Below the pieces are notes generated by a model, which saw only the letters and a list, made by a program, of their open reading frames with translations, did not search any database and was not told where the DNA came from. Below, piece by piece: positions 25,882 through 34,004 of a stretch of 64,000 nt of DNA. Source of the DNA: Planctomycetota bacterium. GTDB taxonomy: Bacteria; Planctomycetota; B15-G4. The DNA lies in contig JAJDER010000070.1 of the NCBI GenBank assembly GCA_029259725.1, forward strand, positions 33,602 to 97,601, given 5' to 3'. Each line of letters opens with the position of its first letter. Position 1 is the first letter of the stretch. A program made the translations under genes and the position numbers.

Positions 25882-27051
25882 TTGCTGTGCACCGTCGCCA
25901 CCAACACACATGCCGATGGATCGATGGCGATCGAGCCACTCTGCGAGCAGGTGCGCGCGTCCCTGGGCGGCCGATCGCCGGACGTGGTCGTGATCTTCTT
26001 CACGGCCCACCATCGCCCCCACGTCGAGCGCTTCCGCGAGCGCGTGCTGCGCCTGCTGCGGCCACGCATCGTTCTCGGCTGCCCGTGTTCGGGCGTCATC
26101 GGCGGCGAGACCGAGGTGGAGGGCCGGCCCGGCCTGACCCTCTGGGGTGCCCGCTGGGCCGAGGCCGACGTGGTCCCGTTCCACCTCGAACTCGATGAGG
26201 TCGACGGGCAGCCGGGCCTGGTGGGCTGGCCCTCGTCGCTTCCCGAGGGCGCCGGCTTCATCGTCCTGGCCGATCCGTTCTCCACGCCCGGCGACGAACT
26301 CGTGGCCGGTTTTCGCGAGCGCTATCCGGGCGCGCCCGTGGTCGGCGGACTCGCCAGCGGCGCGCGGCAGGCCGCCGAAGCACAGCTGATCACGACCCAC
26401 GGCGTGGCTGACGAGGGCGCGGTGTGCCTCGCCATCGGCGGCGGCACGCGGCTCGATGCGGTGGTCAGCCAGGGCTGTCGTCCCATCGGCCGGCCCTTCG
26501 TGATCACGAGCGGCGAGCGCAACGTGATCGCCACCCTGGGCGGCAAGCCCGCGTTCAAGCAGCTCGTGTCGGTGCTGCGCTCGATCGACAAACGCGACCG
26601 CGAGCTGACCCAGGGCGGCGCGATCCACGTCGGGCGCGTCGTCGATGAGCGCAAGAGCCGCTTCGGCCCCGGCGACCTGCTGGTGCGCTCCATCACCCAC
26701 ATCGACACCGACTCGGAGAGCATCGCGCTGAGCGACTTCGTGCGACCGGGCCAGACGATCCAGTTCATGGTGCGCGATGCCCAGGCGGCGTCGGCCGAAC
26801 TCGAGACCATGCTCGCCGAAGAAGCGGCGCGGGGGCCGGCGTCGGGAGCGCTGCTGTTCTCGTGCAATGGCCGGGGTGAACGCTTCTTCGGCGCGCCACA
26901 CCACGATCTCGGCCGGGTGCGTGACGGCCTGGGGGACATCCCCGTGGCCGGCTTCTTCGCCGCCGGCGAGATCGGCCCTGTGGGTGGCGAGCCCTTCATG
27001 CACGGGTACACGGCCTCGTTGGCGCTCTTCCGAGACGCACCACGAAGCTGA
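25882..27051 (+). CDS. FIST domain signal-transduction protein
   Basis: The 389-residue protein consists of the FIST N and C domains, which are predicted small-ligand sensors. Seen: VLGCPCSGVIGGETEVEGRP, GLASGARQ, IALSDFVRPGQTIQFMVRD and GALLFSCNGRGERFFG, followed by VAGFFAAGEIGPVGGEPFMHGYTAS. These are strong family hallmarks. FIST proteins usually feed histidine kinases or chemoreceptors, but none is next to it. The first codon is TTG at 25882; an ATG at 25924 is the next in-frame option. No Shine-Dalgarno is clear for either. Confidence 0.9.
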   Translation: MLCTVATNTHADGSMAIEPLCEQVRASLGGRSPDVVVIFFTAHHRPHVERFRERVLRLLRPRIVLGCPCSGVIGGETEVEGRPGLTLWGARWAEADVVPFHLELDEVDGQPGLVGWPSSLPEGAGFIVLADPFSTPGDELVAGFRERYPGAPVVGGLASGARQAAEAQLITTHGVADEGAVCLAIGGGTRLDAVVSQGCRPIGRPFVITSGERNVIATLGGKPAFKQLVSVLRSIDKRDRELTQGGAIHVGRVVDERKSRFGPGDLLVRSITHIDTDSESIALSDFVRPGQTIQFMVRDAQAASAELETMLAEEAARGPASGALLFSCNGRGERFFGAPHHDLGRVRDGLGDIPVAGFFAAGEIGPVGGEPFMHGYTASLALFRDAPRS

Positions 27052-27109
27052 GCAGCAGGCCCTCGGTGAACGCGAGTCGCGCGGGCCTCCAGCGGTCGCG
27101 GCCTGCGTG

Positions 27110-28765
27110 TCAGCCGTCGTTGCCCAGGGCGATGCGGATGCGTTCGCGCACGCCGGCATCGGACTCGTTGTGCAGCGCGGCCCGGAGCGTGTCCAGCGCG
27201 CGGCTGGCCGCGGGCTCGGTCGCGAAGTCGCGCAGCGCCAGGGCCGCGAGCGCGCGGTGCTGGGGGCGCAGGTCATGCAGCAGGCGCTTCTCCAGGGCGA
27301 CGCGCACGCGCTCCTCGTGTGCCGACGAGGGCGCCTCGGCGCTCCCGAAGCCGATCGAGAGCCCGCGCGACAGGCGGTCGTACTCCAGGCTCATCGACAG
27401 CGCGCCCAGCTCGGCGAAGGCCAGCGCGTCGTCCTTCTCGTCGGCCAGCGCCCCGGCCAGCACCGCTTGCGCGGCGCGCGCCTGATCGAGCTGGTCCCGC
27501 TCCACCTGGGTCAGGCCGAGCAGCGAGACCACGGCGCGCAACCGATCGTCGACGCTCGCCGACGGATCGCGAAGCGTCGCGGCCAGCTCGTCGAGCGCGG
27601 GCGGATCGTGGGCCAGGGCCCTGGCGAACCCGACCAGACGCACCATGCGGTCCGCCGCCTCTCCGGGCGCGAGGCCCTCGACGTCGGCCGTGTCGCGCAG
27701 CAGGGCACCCAGCGCCGCGCGGGCCTCCGGGCTGCTCCCGCGCGCGAGGACCCACAGAGCCGCGTTGGCCGTGGTCCGGTCGCCGCGCTTGTTGCCCACC
27801 TGCAGGCCCGACTCCAGGTTGGACCACACGGTCTGCGGGCCGGCCCCGGCTCGCGACTCACCGACTCCGGCTCCGGTTCCGGGCTCACCGCGTCGGATCG
27901 CGTCGCGCAATATCGGCACCACCACGTCGGGTCGGCGGTCGAGTCCGGTGCCGAGGACCAGCAGCGCCGCGGCCTTGATGCGACGCTCCGCCGACGAGTC
28001 CGCGGAGGTCTTCAGCTCCCCGCGCGCCCAGGCGACGACGGTCGGGTCCGGCGGCCGCGTGACCTCGAAGGAGAGGAGTTCCTCGCGCCGCTCGAGCACC
28101 GCGAGCGAGAACTCATGGGTCGGCATGGACAGCCCGGGCTGCGCGAGGCGCAGCGGATCCCAGGCCGCAGCCGCGATCACGTCCGCCTTCCAGTCCCAGG
28201 ACAGCCGCTCGATGTCGGCCAACAGCACGGCGCCCCCGCCGAGGGCCGCGCGTGCCAGGGCCACGCCGGCCCGGGCTTCATCGGCGCGGGCGCGGGCCTC
28301 GGCCAGGAAGCCGGGCGCCTCGTCCACCTGTCCCGCCGCGAAGGTCTCGTCGAGGAAGGTCTTCACGCGCTCGAGCACCAGATCGCGGCGGCGCGTGCGC
28401 GGCATGAGCACGTCATCGAGGCGCTCGAGGTCGCCGACGAACTCGACGACGCGCTGGGAGATCCCGAGGCCATCGTCGACGACCGCGCGGTGTGCTTCCG
28501 CCACGGTCGGGATCTCGAGTCGACGCGGCGCGTCACCCGCTGCCGTCGACGTGAAGTTCGTGGCGGGGTGGTCGGGCAGGCCCTCGCGAACCCCAGGCGT
28601 GGCCGACGCGGAGCCTGGGGCCAGGTCGGACGTCGCGAGGTGCGTCGGGTCTCCCTCGGTGCCTTCCGAAACACCGGGCGTCTCGATCAGCACCCAGACG
28701 GCGCCCAGCGCCACGAGGGCGGTGACGGCCAGCCCCGCCCCCATGACTCCACGCGAGCGCTTCAC
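27110..28765 (-). CDS. Membrane-anchored HEAT-like repeat protein coupled to the symporter
   Basis: I recognise no named family for the whole 551-residue protein. It begins with an N-terminal anchor (LAVTALVALGAVWVLIETPG) and a Ser/Thr/Pro linker. The rest is an all-helical body whose second half has repeated Ala/Leu-rich helix pairs (ALWVLARGSSPEARAALGAL, ALAALALRDFATEPAASRAL) like HEAT/armadillo repeats. The GTG at 28765 overlaps the symporter stop (GTGA), so translation is probably coupled; an ATG lies at 28744. A role in controlling or supporting the symporter is inferred only from the overlap. Confidence 0.7.
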   Translation of the reverse strand: MKRSRGVMGAGLAVTALVALGAVWVLIETPGVSEGTEGDPTHLATSDLAPGSASATPGVREGLPDHPATNFTSTAAGDAPRRLEIPTVAEAHRAVVDDGLGISQRVVEFVGDLERLDDVLMPRTRRRDLVLERVKTFLDETFAAGQVDEAPGFLAEARARADEARAGVALARAALGGGAVLLADIERLSWDWKADVIAAAAWDPLRLAQPGLSMPTHEFSLAVLERREELLSFEVTRPPDPTVVAWARGELKTSADSSAERRIKAAALLVLGTGLDRRPDVVVPILRDAIRRGEPGTGAGVGESRAGAGPQTVWSNLESGLQVGNKRGDRTTANAALWVLARGSSPEARAALGALLRDTADVEGLAPGEAADRMVRLVGFARALAHDPPALDELAATLRDPSASVDDRLRAVVSLLGLTQVERDQLDQARAAQAVLAGALADEKDDALAFAELGALSMSLEYDRLSRGLSIGFGSAEAPSSAHEERVRVALEKRLLHDLRPQHRALAALALRDFATEPAASRALDTLRAALHNESDAGVRERIRIALGNDG

Positions 28766-30282
28766 GGCGCGGGCTCCGGCGCGGGGTCCGGCGCGGGGTC
28801 CGGCGCGGGGTCGCGCGGCTTCGTCACCAGGCTCACGACGATCATCAGCACCACGGCCACGATCACCGAGGGCACGACCGCGTCCACCGACGAACCCTCG
28901 GGCAGGCCCATGCGCGCGGCGGCCCAGGGGCCCAGCTCGAGGTTGCGCCAGGTCACCGCGCAGGTGACGGCGGCGAGCATCGACGTCACCGCCCCCGCCG
29001 GCGTGGCCCGCTTCCAGAACAGCGCGGCCAGCAGCGGCGGCGTGATCCCGACCCCATAGATCGTGTAGGCGAAGAGGGCCACGCTGAAGAACTCCTCGTC
29101 GCCGAGGGCCACCACCACCGCGATCAACGCCAGCAGTCCGACGACGACGCGCGCGGCCCGGAGCAGTTCCGCCTCGCTGGCGGTGCGGCGCACGAAGCGC
29201 TGGTAGACGTCGCGCACCAGCGAGGTCGACGACGCCAGCAGGTAGCTGTCGGCGGTGGACACGATGATCGCCAGGATGCTCGCCACGAGCACGGCGCCCA
29301 GCAGCGGCGGCAGTACGGTGAGCCCCAGTTCGAGCACGATCGGCCCCGGGCTCTCGAGCCCCGGCAGGAGCACGCTGCCGCCGACCGCGACCAGGATGAT
29401 GATCGCGTCCAGCACCAGCACCGAGGGGATCAGGCACAGCACCGCCAGGCGCGCGGCGCGGTCGCTCTTCGCCGCGAGGAAGCGTTGGTGCAGGTTCGCG
29501 TCGCCGATCACGAGCAGGAACAGCGGCAGGGTGCGCGAGAGGATGTCGAACAGCGAGTAGTGCCCGCCGAGTTGCCGCGCGCTCTCGGGCAGGGCGCCGA
29601 GCGGCGCGAAGACCAGGCCGGACGTGCCCGCCCCCGTGGCCGAGGCCACGACCTGCGGCGCGTCGGCCACCGCGCTCCACACGACCGGCAGGGCCAGGAT
29701 CAGGCCGAGGCCCATGAGCACGCCGTTGAAGGTGTCGGTCAGCGCGATGCTCATCAGCCCGGCGAGGGCCGTGTAGCCGGCGATGGCCACGGCCACGAGG
29801 ATCAGCAACGTCGTCGTCGACACCTCGCCCGCGCCGAACATGCCGGAGGTCTCCAGGGTCCGGCGCAGCACCGACTCCGCCGCGCGCAGCTGGTAGCTGA
29901 CGATCACCAGGTAGGCCAGCACGAGGGTCAGCGTGCCGAGCACGCGCGCCGCCGGGCCGAAGCGTTCCTCCAGGATGTCCTGCAGGGTGTAGCGGCCCCT
30001 GGCGCGCACGCGCGTGCACAGGAACGCGAGCACGACCAGGCCCAGCGCCGTGGACAGGGGCACGAGCAGCGCCGGCAACCCGACGGTGTAGCCCTCCTCG
30101 GCCAGGCCGAAGATGGACCCGGTGCCGGTCCAGGTGGCCAGCAGCGTGCCGGTCAGCACGAAGGGGCCGAGACCGCGACCGGCCAGGCTGAACCCGGCCT
30201 GGGTCGTCACCTGACGCGACTTGACCAGCCCCACGCCGAGGAGGCCCAGCAGGTAGATCAGCAGGACGGCCGGAAACAGCAC
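28762..30282 (-). CDS. Sodium:solute symporter (SSS) family protein
   Basis: This 506-residue inner-membrane transporter has about 13 hydrophobic helices and the SSS pattern: LATWTGTGSIFGLAEEGY near residues 48-66, YTALAGLMSIALTDTFNGVLM and IVSTADSYLLASSTSLVRDVYQRF. It imports a solute with sodium; the substrate is not deducible. The tail is a DPAP repeat. The start is GTG at 30282, with TAGACT ending 7 nt before it and no Shine-Dalgarno, so a leaderless mRNA is likely. The stop overlaps the HEAT-like gene. Confidence 0.92.
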   Translation of the reverse strand: MLFPAVLLIYLLGLLGVGLVKSRQVTTQAGFSLAGRGLGPFVLTGTLLATWTGTGSIFGLAEEGYTVGLPALLVPLSTALGLVVLAFLCTRVRARGRYTLQDILEERFGPAARVLGTLTLVLAYLVIVSYQLRAAESVLRRTLETSGMFGAGEVSTTTLLILVAVAIAGYTALAGLMSIALTDTFNGVLMGLGLILALPVVWSAVADAPQVVASATGAGTSGLVFAPLGALPESARQLGGHYSLFDILSRTLPLFLLVIGDANLHQRFLAAKSDRAARLAVLCLIPSVLVLDAIIILVAVGGSVLLPGLESPGPIVLELGLTVLPPLLGAVLVASILAIIVSTADSYLLASSTSLVRDVYQRFVRRTASEAELLRAARVVVGLLALIAVVVALGDEEFFSVALFAYTIYGVGITPPLLAALFWKRATPAGAVTSMLAAVTCAVTWRNLELGPWAAARMGLPEGSSVDAVVPSVIVAVVLMIVVSLVTKPRDPAPDPAPDPAPEPAP

Positions 30283-30288
30283 GGCGCC

Positions 30289-30294
30289 AGTCTA
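30289..30294 (-). promoter_or_regulatory. Putative -10 box (TAGACT) for a leaderless symporter mRNA
   Basis: Minus strand CGATAGACTGGCGCCGTG: six nt separate the hexamer from the GTG start codon, so the first transcribed base would be the start codon itself. Confidence 0.6.
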
Positions 30295-30441
30295 TCGCCG
30301 GGATCCGACGAGGGGCGCCGCCACGTGAGGCACCTCCGTGTCGCCGCCGCGCTCCTCGCGGGCCTCGCCGCCGCGCTCCTCGCGGGCCTCGTCGCTGTCC
30401 TGGCAACGGCCCCGCACCGGCTCGGCGAGGGCCCGGTCCGC

Positions 30442-30447
30442 TACACT
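30442..30447 (+). promoter_or_regulatory. Putative -10 box (TACACT) for a leaderless GT4 mRNA
   Basis: CCGCTACACT is followed by 6 nt and then the ATG at 30454. No Shine-Dalgarno is present. Confidence 0.6.
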
Positions 30448-30453
30448 GCGCCC

Positions 30454-31689
30454 ATGTTCCCCGGATCGGACAACGCCGTGCCAGCCGGCACGCGTGTGGC
30501 CCTCGTGCACCACTGGTTGGTGCGACGGCGCGGGGGCGAGCGCGTGCTCGAGGCCCTGTCGCGAGCCCTGCCCGGTGCCGACCTGTTCACGCTGGTGCAT
30601 GATCCCGAGCGCTGTCCCGCGCCGCGCGAGGTCGCCCGCGTCATCACCTCGCGTCTCGGGCGCATCCCGTTCGGGCGCCAGACCTTCCGCGCCTGGTTGC
30701 CGCTGTTCCCGAAGCTCTACGGCGAGCTCGATCTCTCGGGCCACGATCTCGTGGTCAGCAGCGACGCCTCGGTCGCCAAGGCGGTGACCGTGCCCGAGGG
30801 CGTGCCGCACCTCTGCTACTGCTACAGCCCGGTGCGCTACGCCTGGGATCTGCGCGAGGTCTACCTGGAGCGCGGCGTGCCGGCTCCGCTCCGGCCGCTG
30901 GCACGCGGCGTGCTCGAGGGCCTGCGCAAGGCCGACGCCGAGGCCGCCGGCCGGGTCGACCGCTTCGTGGCCATCTCCGCCCACGTGGCCGATCGCATCC
31001 GCCGCGCGTACGGCCGGGACTGCAGCATCGTCGCGCCGCCGGTGGACATCGCGTTCTTCACGCCCGGCGAGGAACACCCGGACGGCCCGACCCGCGCCGG
31101 CGAGGACCGCCCCTACCTGCTGCTGGGCGAGGCGGTGCCCTACAAGCGGTTCGACCTGGCCGTCGAGGCGTGCCGGCGCCTGGATCGACCCCTGGTCGTC
31201 GCCGGCGGTGGGCCCGAGTTCCGCCGCCTGGCGGGGCTGGCCGGACCGCGGACACGCTTCGTGCGCGACCCCACGGACGAGCAAGTCCGGGAATTCTACC
31301 GGAGCTGTCGGGCACTCCTCTTTCCCGGTGAGGAGGACTTCGGGCTGGTCCCGGTGGAAGCCATGGCCTGCGGTCGACCGGTGGTCGCCTTCGGCCTCGG
31401 CGGAGCTGCAGAGACGGTCATCGACGGAGAAACCGGTGTGCTCTACGGCGGGGAGGGAGCCGAAGGCCTCATCACCGGCATCGAGCGCTTCGAGCGCGAG
31501 CAGGCCTCGCTGCGAGCCTCCGCCTGTGTCCGTCGCGCCGCGAACTACGGCCCTGCCGCCTTTCAGGCCGGTCTGCGGAGGGCCTTGGCCGAGGTCCTCT
31601 CGGATCGCACCGGCACTCCCTCCTCCCGGTCAGGCCGGCCATCCCAGGGCCTGCCGGACTCATCGGCGGATCCCGCCGCGACGTCGTGA
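30454..31689 (+). CDS. Glycosyltransferase family 4 protein
   Basis: The 411-residue enzyme has the GT-B fold of family 4. The N-terminal part has VALVHHWLVRRRGGERVLEAL, and the C-terminal donor-binding domain has LGEAVPYKRFDLAVEACRRL, then GGGPEFRRL and the E-x7-E region FPGEEDFGLVPVEAMACGRP. It transfers a nucleotide sugar to a growing polysaccharide or lipid carrier. The downstream phosphoglycosyltransferase suggests an exopolysaccharide pathway. The ATG at 30454 was chosen for its position after the -10 box and the family-like N-terminus. The C-terminal 30 residues are Ser/Pro-rich and not conserved-looking. Confidence 0.93.
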   Translation: MFPGSDNAVPAGTRVALVHHWLVRRRGGERVLEALSRALPGADLFTLVHDPERCPAPREVARVITSRLGRIPFGRQTFRAWLPLFPKLYGELDLSGHDLVVSSDASVAKAVTVPEGVPHLCYCYSPVRYAWDLREVYLERGVPAPLRPLARGVLEGLRKADAEAAGRVDRFVAISAHVADRIRRAYGRDCSIVAPPVDIAFFTPGEEHPDGPTRAGEDRPYLLLGEAVPYKRFDLAVEACRRLDRPLVVAGGGPEFRRLAGLAGPRTRFVRDPTDEQVREFYRSCRALLFPGEEDFGLVPVEAMACGRPVVAFGLGGAAETVIDGETGVLYGGEGAEGLITGIERFEREQASLRASACVRRAANYGPAAFQAGLRRALAEVLSDRTGTPSSRSGRPSQGLPDSSADPAATS

Positions 31690-31938
31690 GCCCCTGTTTG
31701 CGCGGCCTGTGACCCCGCGGCTCCCGAGGGTCACCGGGACCTTCCGGAAGGAACGCGGCTCGCGCGACGTCCCTCGCCCGGAGTGACGGGCAGCCGCTCC
31801 GCCGACGGGCGAGCCGGCATGTGCACCCAGGGCGTATGAAGGAAGGGCGTGCAGCGGGCGCTTCGTTTTTGCAAATTCAGGTCAGAGGGGAACACGGGTC
31901 GGAGCCCTTCGCGCCCCGCTCGTGAAGGACCAGATCAC
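31690..31938. other. 249-bp gap before the phosphoglycosyltransferase gene
   Basis: No gene is supported. The stretch contains an unusually AT-rich patch (CGTTTTTGCAAATTCAG, near 31864-31880) and a TATGAA at 31835, which may be part of a promoter region. The Shine-Dalgarno AAGGA at 31925 belongs to the next gene. Confidence 0.4.
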
Positions 31939-33330
31939 ATGTTGTCACGCCGCACGGAGACCTCACGCATCGCCCTGTTCCTGCTCGACCAGGTCCTGGT
32001 CGGGTTGGCATTCATGGCGGCGGTCGGTCTGCGCACGATCCTCGCGGGCCCGGGCCCCGACGCTCAGGAGTTCCTGATCCTGTATGCGATGGCCACGCCG
32101 GCGGTGGCGGCGATGCTGGCCTGCTGCGGTTACTACAACCCGCGCCTCGAGCAGGAACCACCCACGCAGGGCACCAGCCGCGAGTTGCTCATCGGCGGTT
32201 TCCTGGCGATGGTCGTGGTGATGGCCACCGGCTTCCTCGTCGATCCGTCGGGGCTCGCCGGGCAGACGATCTACTCGCGCTCGGTGCCGCTGCTGTTCCT
32301 GGGCACGGCCTCGGTCGCGCTCTGGGTCTCGCGACTGCTCGTGACGGTCGCCAATCGCCAGCTCGCGGATGACCCCGGGCACAGCTCCAAGCTGCTCGTC
32401 TTCGGTCTGTCACAGCGCATGCTCAAGCTGCTGGCGACGTTCCAGCGCGCACCGCACACGCACATGAGCCTGCTGGGCGTCGCCGCCGATGCGGTCCCCA
32501 CCGACGTCGGCCCACGGTTGACCACGGCCGAGGCGTTGGAGTGGCTCGAGCAGGGCAAGGCCGATCACGTGCTGGTGGAGGCGAGCCGGCTCGATCGTGA
32601 CCTGCTGGACCGTGTCTTCGAGGTCGCCGACCGCGAGGGCGTCTCGGTCCACATCACCAGTTCGTTCTTCCCCTCGACCACGCTGGTGCCCACCTGGGAG
32701 CGCGTCGGCGGCGTGCCCCTGCTGGGCTTCGTGAGCGCCGAACTCCCGCTGGGCGCGAGGGCGGCGAAGCGCACCTTCGACGTGGTCGTGTCCGCGGTGC
32801 TGCTGCTGCTGCTGGCCGTGCCGATGCTGATCATCTCGACCCTCGTGAAGCTGACCTCATCGGGTTCGGCCTTGATCGTGCAGCAGCGCGTCGGCGAACA
32901 CGGGCACACCTTCCCGATGCTGAAGTTCCGCACCATGGTCGACGACGCCGAGCGGGTCTCGGGCCCGGTCATGGCCACCGGCAACGACCCGCGCTGCACC
33001 ACGTTCGGTCGCTTCCTGCGTCGCACGAACCTGGACGAGCTGCCGCAGCTGGCCAACGTGTTGCTGGGCCACATGAGCCTGGTCGGCCCGCGGCCCGAGC
33101 GCCCCGAGTTCGTGGGCCGCTTCAAGCGGGACATCCCGCGCTACGCCCACAAGCACTGGGTCAAGCCGGGCATCACCGGGTGGGCGCAGATCCACGGGCT
33201 GCGCGGTTCGGGCACGAGCCTCGACGACCGCGTCGAGCACGACCTCTACTACATCGAGAACTGGTCGCTGCTGCTCGACATCCGCATCCTCGTGCGGACG
33301 CTCTTCGACGGCTACCTGAACGCGGCCTGA
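31939..33330 (+). CDS. Polyprenyl-phosphate hexose-1-phosphate transferase (WcaJ-like)
   Basis: The 463-residue protein starts exopolysaccharide repeat synthesis by moving a sugar phosphate from a UDP-sugar to undecaprenyl phosphate. It has four N-terminal helices, a CoA-binding-3-like domain (about 140-260), one more helix (VVVSAVLLLLLAVPMLIISTL) and the bacterial sugar-transferase catalytic domain. That domain shows VQQRVGEHGHTFPMLKFRTM, then RTNLDELPQLANVLLGHMSLVGPRPERPEFV and KPGITGWAQIHGLRG (quoted in parts). The Asp-Glu pair and PRPE motif needed for catalysis are present. The ATG at 31939 has AAGGA 9 nt upstream. No polymerase or export genes follow here. Confidence 0.93.
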   Translation: MLSRRTETSRIALFLLDQVLVGLAFMAAVGLRTILAGPGPDAQEFLILYAMATPAVAAMLACCGYYNPRLEQEPPTQGTSRELLIGGFLAMVVVMATGFLVDPSGLAGQTIYSRSVPLLFLGTASVALWVSRLLVTVANRQLADDPGHSSKLLVFGLSQRMLKLLATFQRAPHTHMSLLGVAADAVPTDVGPRLTTAEALEWLEQGKADHVLVEASRLDRDLLDRVFEVADREGVSVHITSSFFPSTTLVPTWERVGGVPLLGFVSAELPLGARAAKRTFDVVVSAVLLLLLAVPMLIISTLVKLTSSGSALIVQQRVGEHGHTFPMLKFRTMVDDAERVSGPVMATGNDPRCTTFGRFLRRTNLDELPQLANVLLGHMSLVGPRPERPEFVGRFKRDIPRYAHKHWVKPGITGWAQIHGLRGSGTSLDDRVEHDLYYIENWSLLLDIRILVRTLFDGYLNAA

Positions 33331-33360
33331 CCGCCCGCGCGCCCGTCAGGGCGCCTGCCT

Positions 33361-33428
33361 GCCAGGCCGGACCGCCCGCCAGGCCGGACCGCCCGCCAGG
33401 CAGGACCGCCTGCCAGGCCGGACCGTCA
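33361..33428. repeat. Four tandem 17-bp units with internal hairpin
   Basis: The unit GCCAGGCCGGACCGCCC is repeated four times with small changes, between the convergent WcaJ and DUF309 genes. Copy 4 ends in the DUF309 stop codon. A GGCAGG-ACCG-CCTGCC hairpin (33399-33414) lies inside and could help termination. Confidence 0.85.
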
Positions 33429-34004
33429 GGCCGCACCCGGCCGCAGGTAGAAACCATCGATGCGCGGCGCCGGTGAGCCCAGCCTCGACGTCGCCTCGTC
33501 GCACAGGCTCGGGATGTCGAGACCGGCGAGCCATTCCTGCCCGCTCTCATCCACGGCCTGACGCAGGTAGCGAAGCGCCGTCTCGAGCAGGCGGTCCGCG
33601 CCACGATCGTGGGTGCGCTCGCGGTTGAGGGCGCACGCGGCGAGCTGGATCAGGCCCTGCAACAGGTGCAGCTGGGGCTCGTCGCGGCCCTGGCAAGTCC
33701 GCCAGGCGCCCTCCCAGGCCTCGTGCGCCTCCCACCACCAGCCGCGGTTGAAGAAGTCCGTGCCGCGCAGGTACGCGCTGTTGTCCATCCACCGCTGGAC
33801 GGGCAGGTAGGGCGGATCGAGCTCCTCGACGCCGTGGGCGTAGCCACCCTGCATGGACGGGTGCGGCGTGTGCCCCGGCACGAAGCGATACGGCGGGAAG
33901 GGCTCGTCGACCAGCAGGGCCGGCGCACCCGGCACCCCCTCCACCGGGCGCTCGGGTGGCGTCGGGCGGCGTGACGGCGGCGGCGCGTCGTCAGCCACGC
34001 TCAA
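33426..34004 (-). CDS. DUF309 domain-containing protein
   Basis: The 192-residue protein has the DUF309 signature FNRGWWWEAHEAWEGAWR (residues about 85-102) followed by LHLLQGLIQLAACALNR. The family is all-helical and its function is unknown; the conserved Trp/Glu/His residues suggest a binding pocket. It starts inside the stop of the tRNA-dihydrouridine synthase gene (ATGA overlap), so the two are co-expressed. Confidence 0.88.
   Translation of the reverse strand: MSVADDAPPPSRRPTPPERPVEGVPGAPALLVDEPFPPYRFVPGHTPHPSMQGGYAHGVEELDPPYLPVQRWMDNSAYLRGTDFFNRGWWWEAHEAWEGAWRTCQGRDEPQLHLLQGLIQLAACALNRERTHDRGADRLLETALRYLRQAVDESGQEWLAGLDIPSLCDEATSRLGSPAPRIDGFYLRPGAA

Noticed and set aside
28766..30406. 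Upstream half of the long frame that includes the HEAT-like protein
   Set aside because: It is out of frame with the well supported symporter. The real HEAT-like gene starts at the GTG overlapping the symporter stop.
29485..30453. N-terminal extension of the GT4 glycosyltransferase frame
   Set aside because: The extension is antisense to the symporter and has no glycosyltransferase features; the ATG at 30454 follows a -10 box.
33361..33428. Tandem 17-bp units considered as a CRISPR array
   Set aside because: The units abut with no spacers and no cas genes are present.
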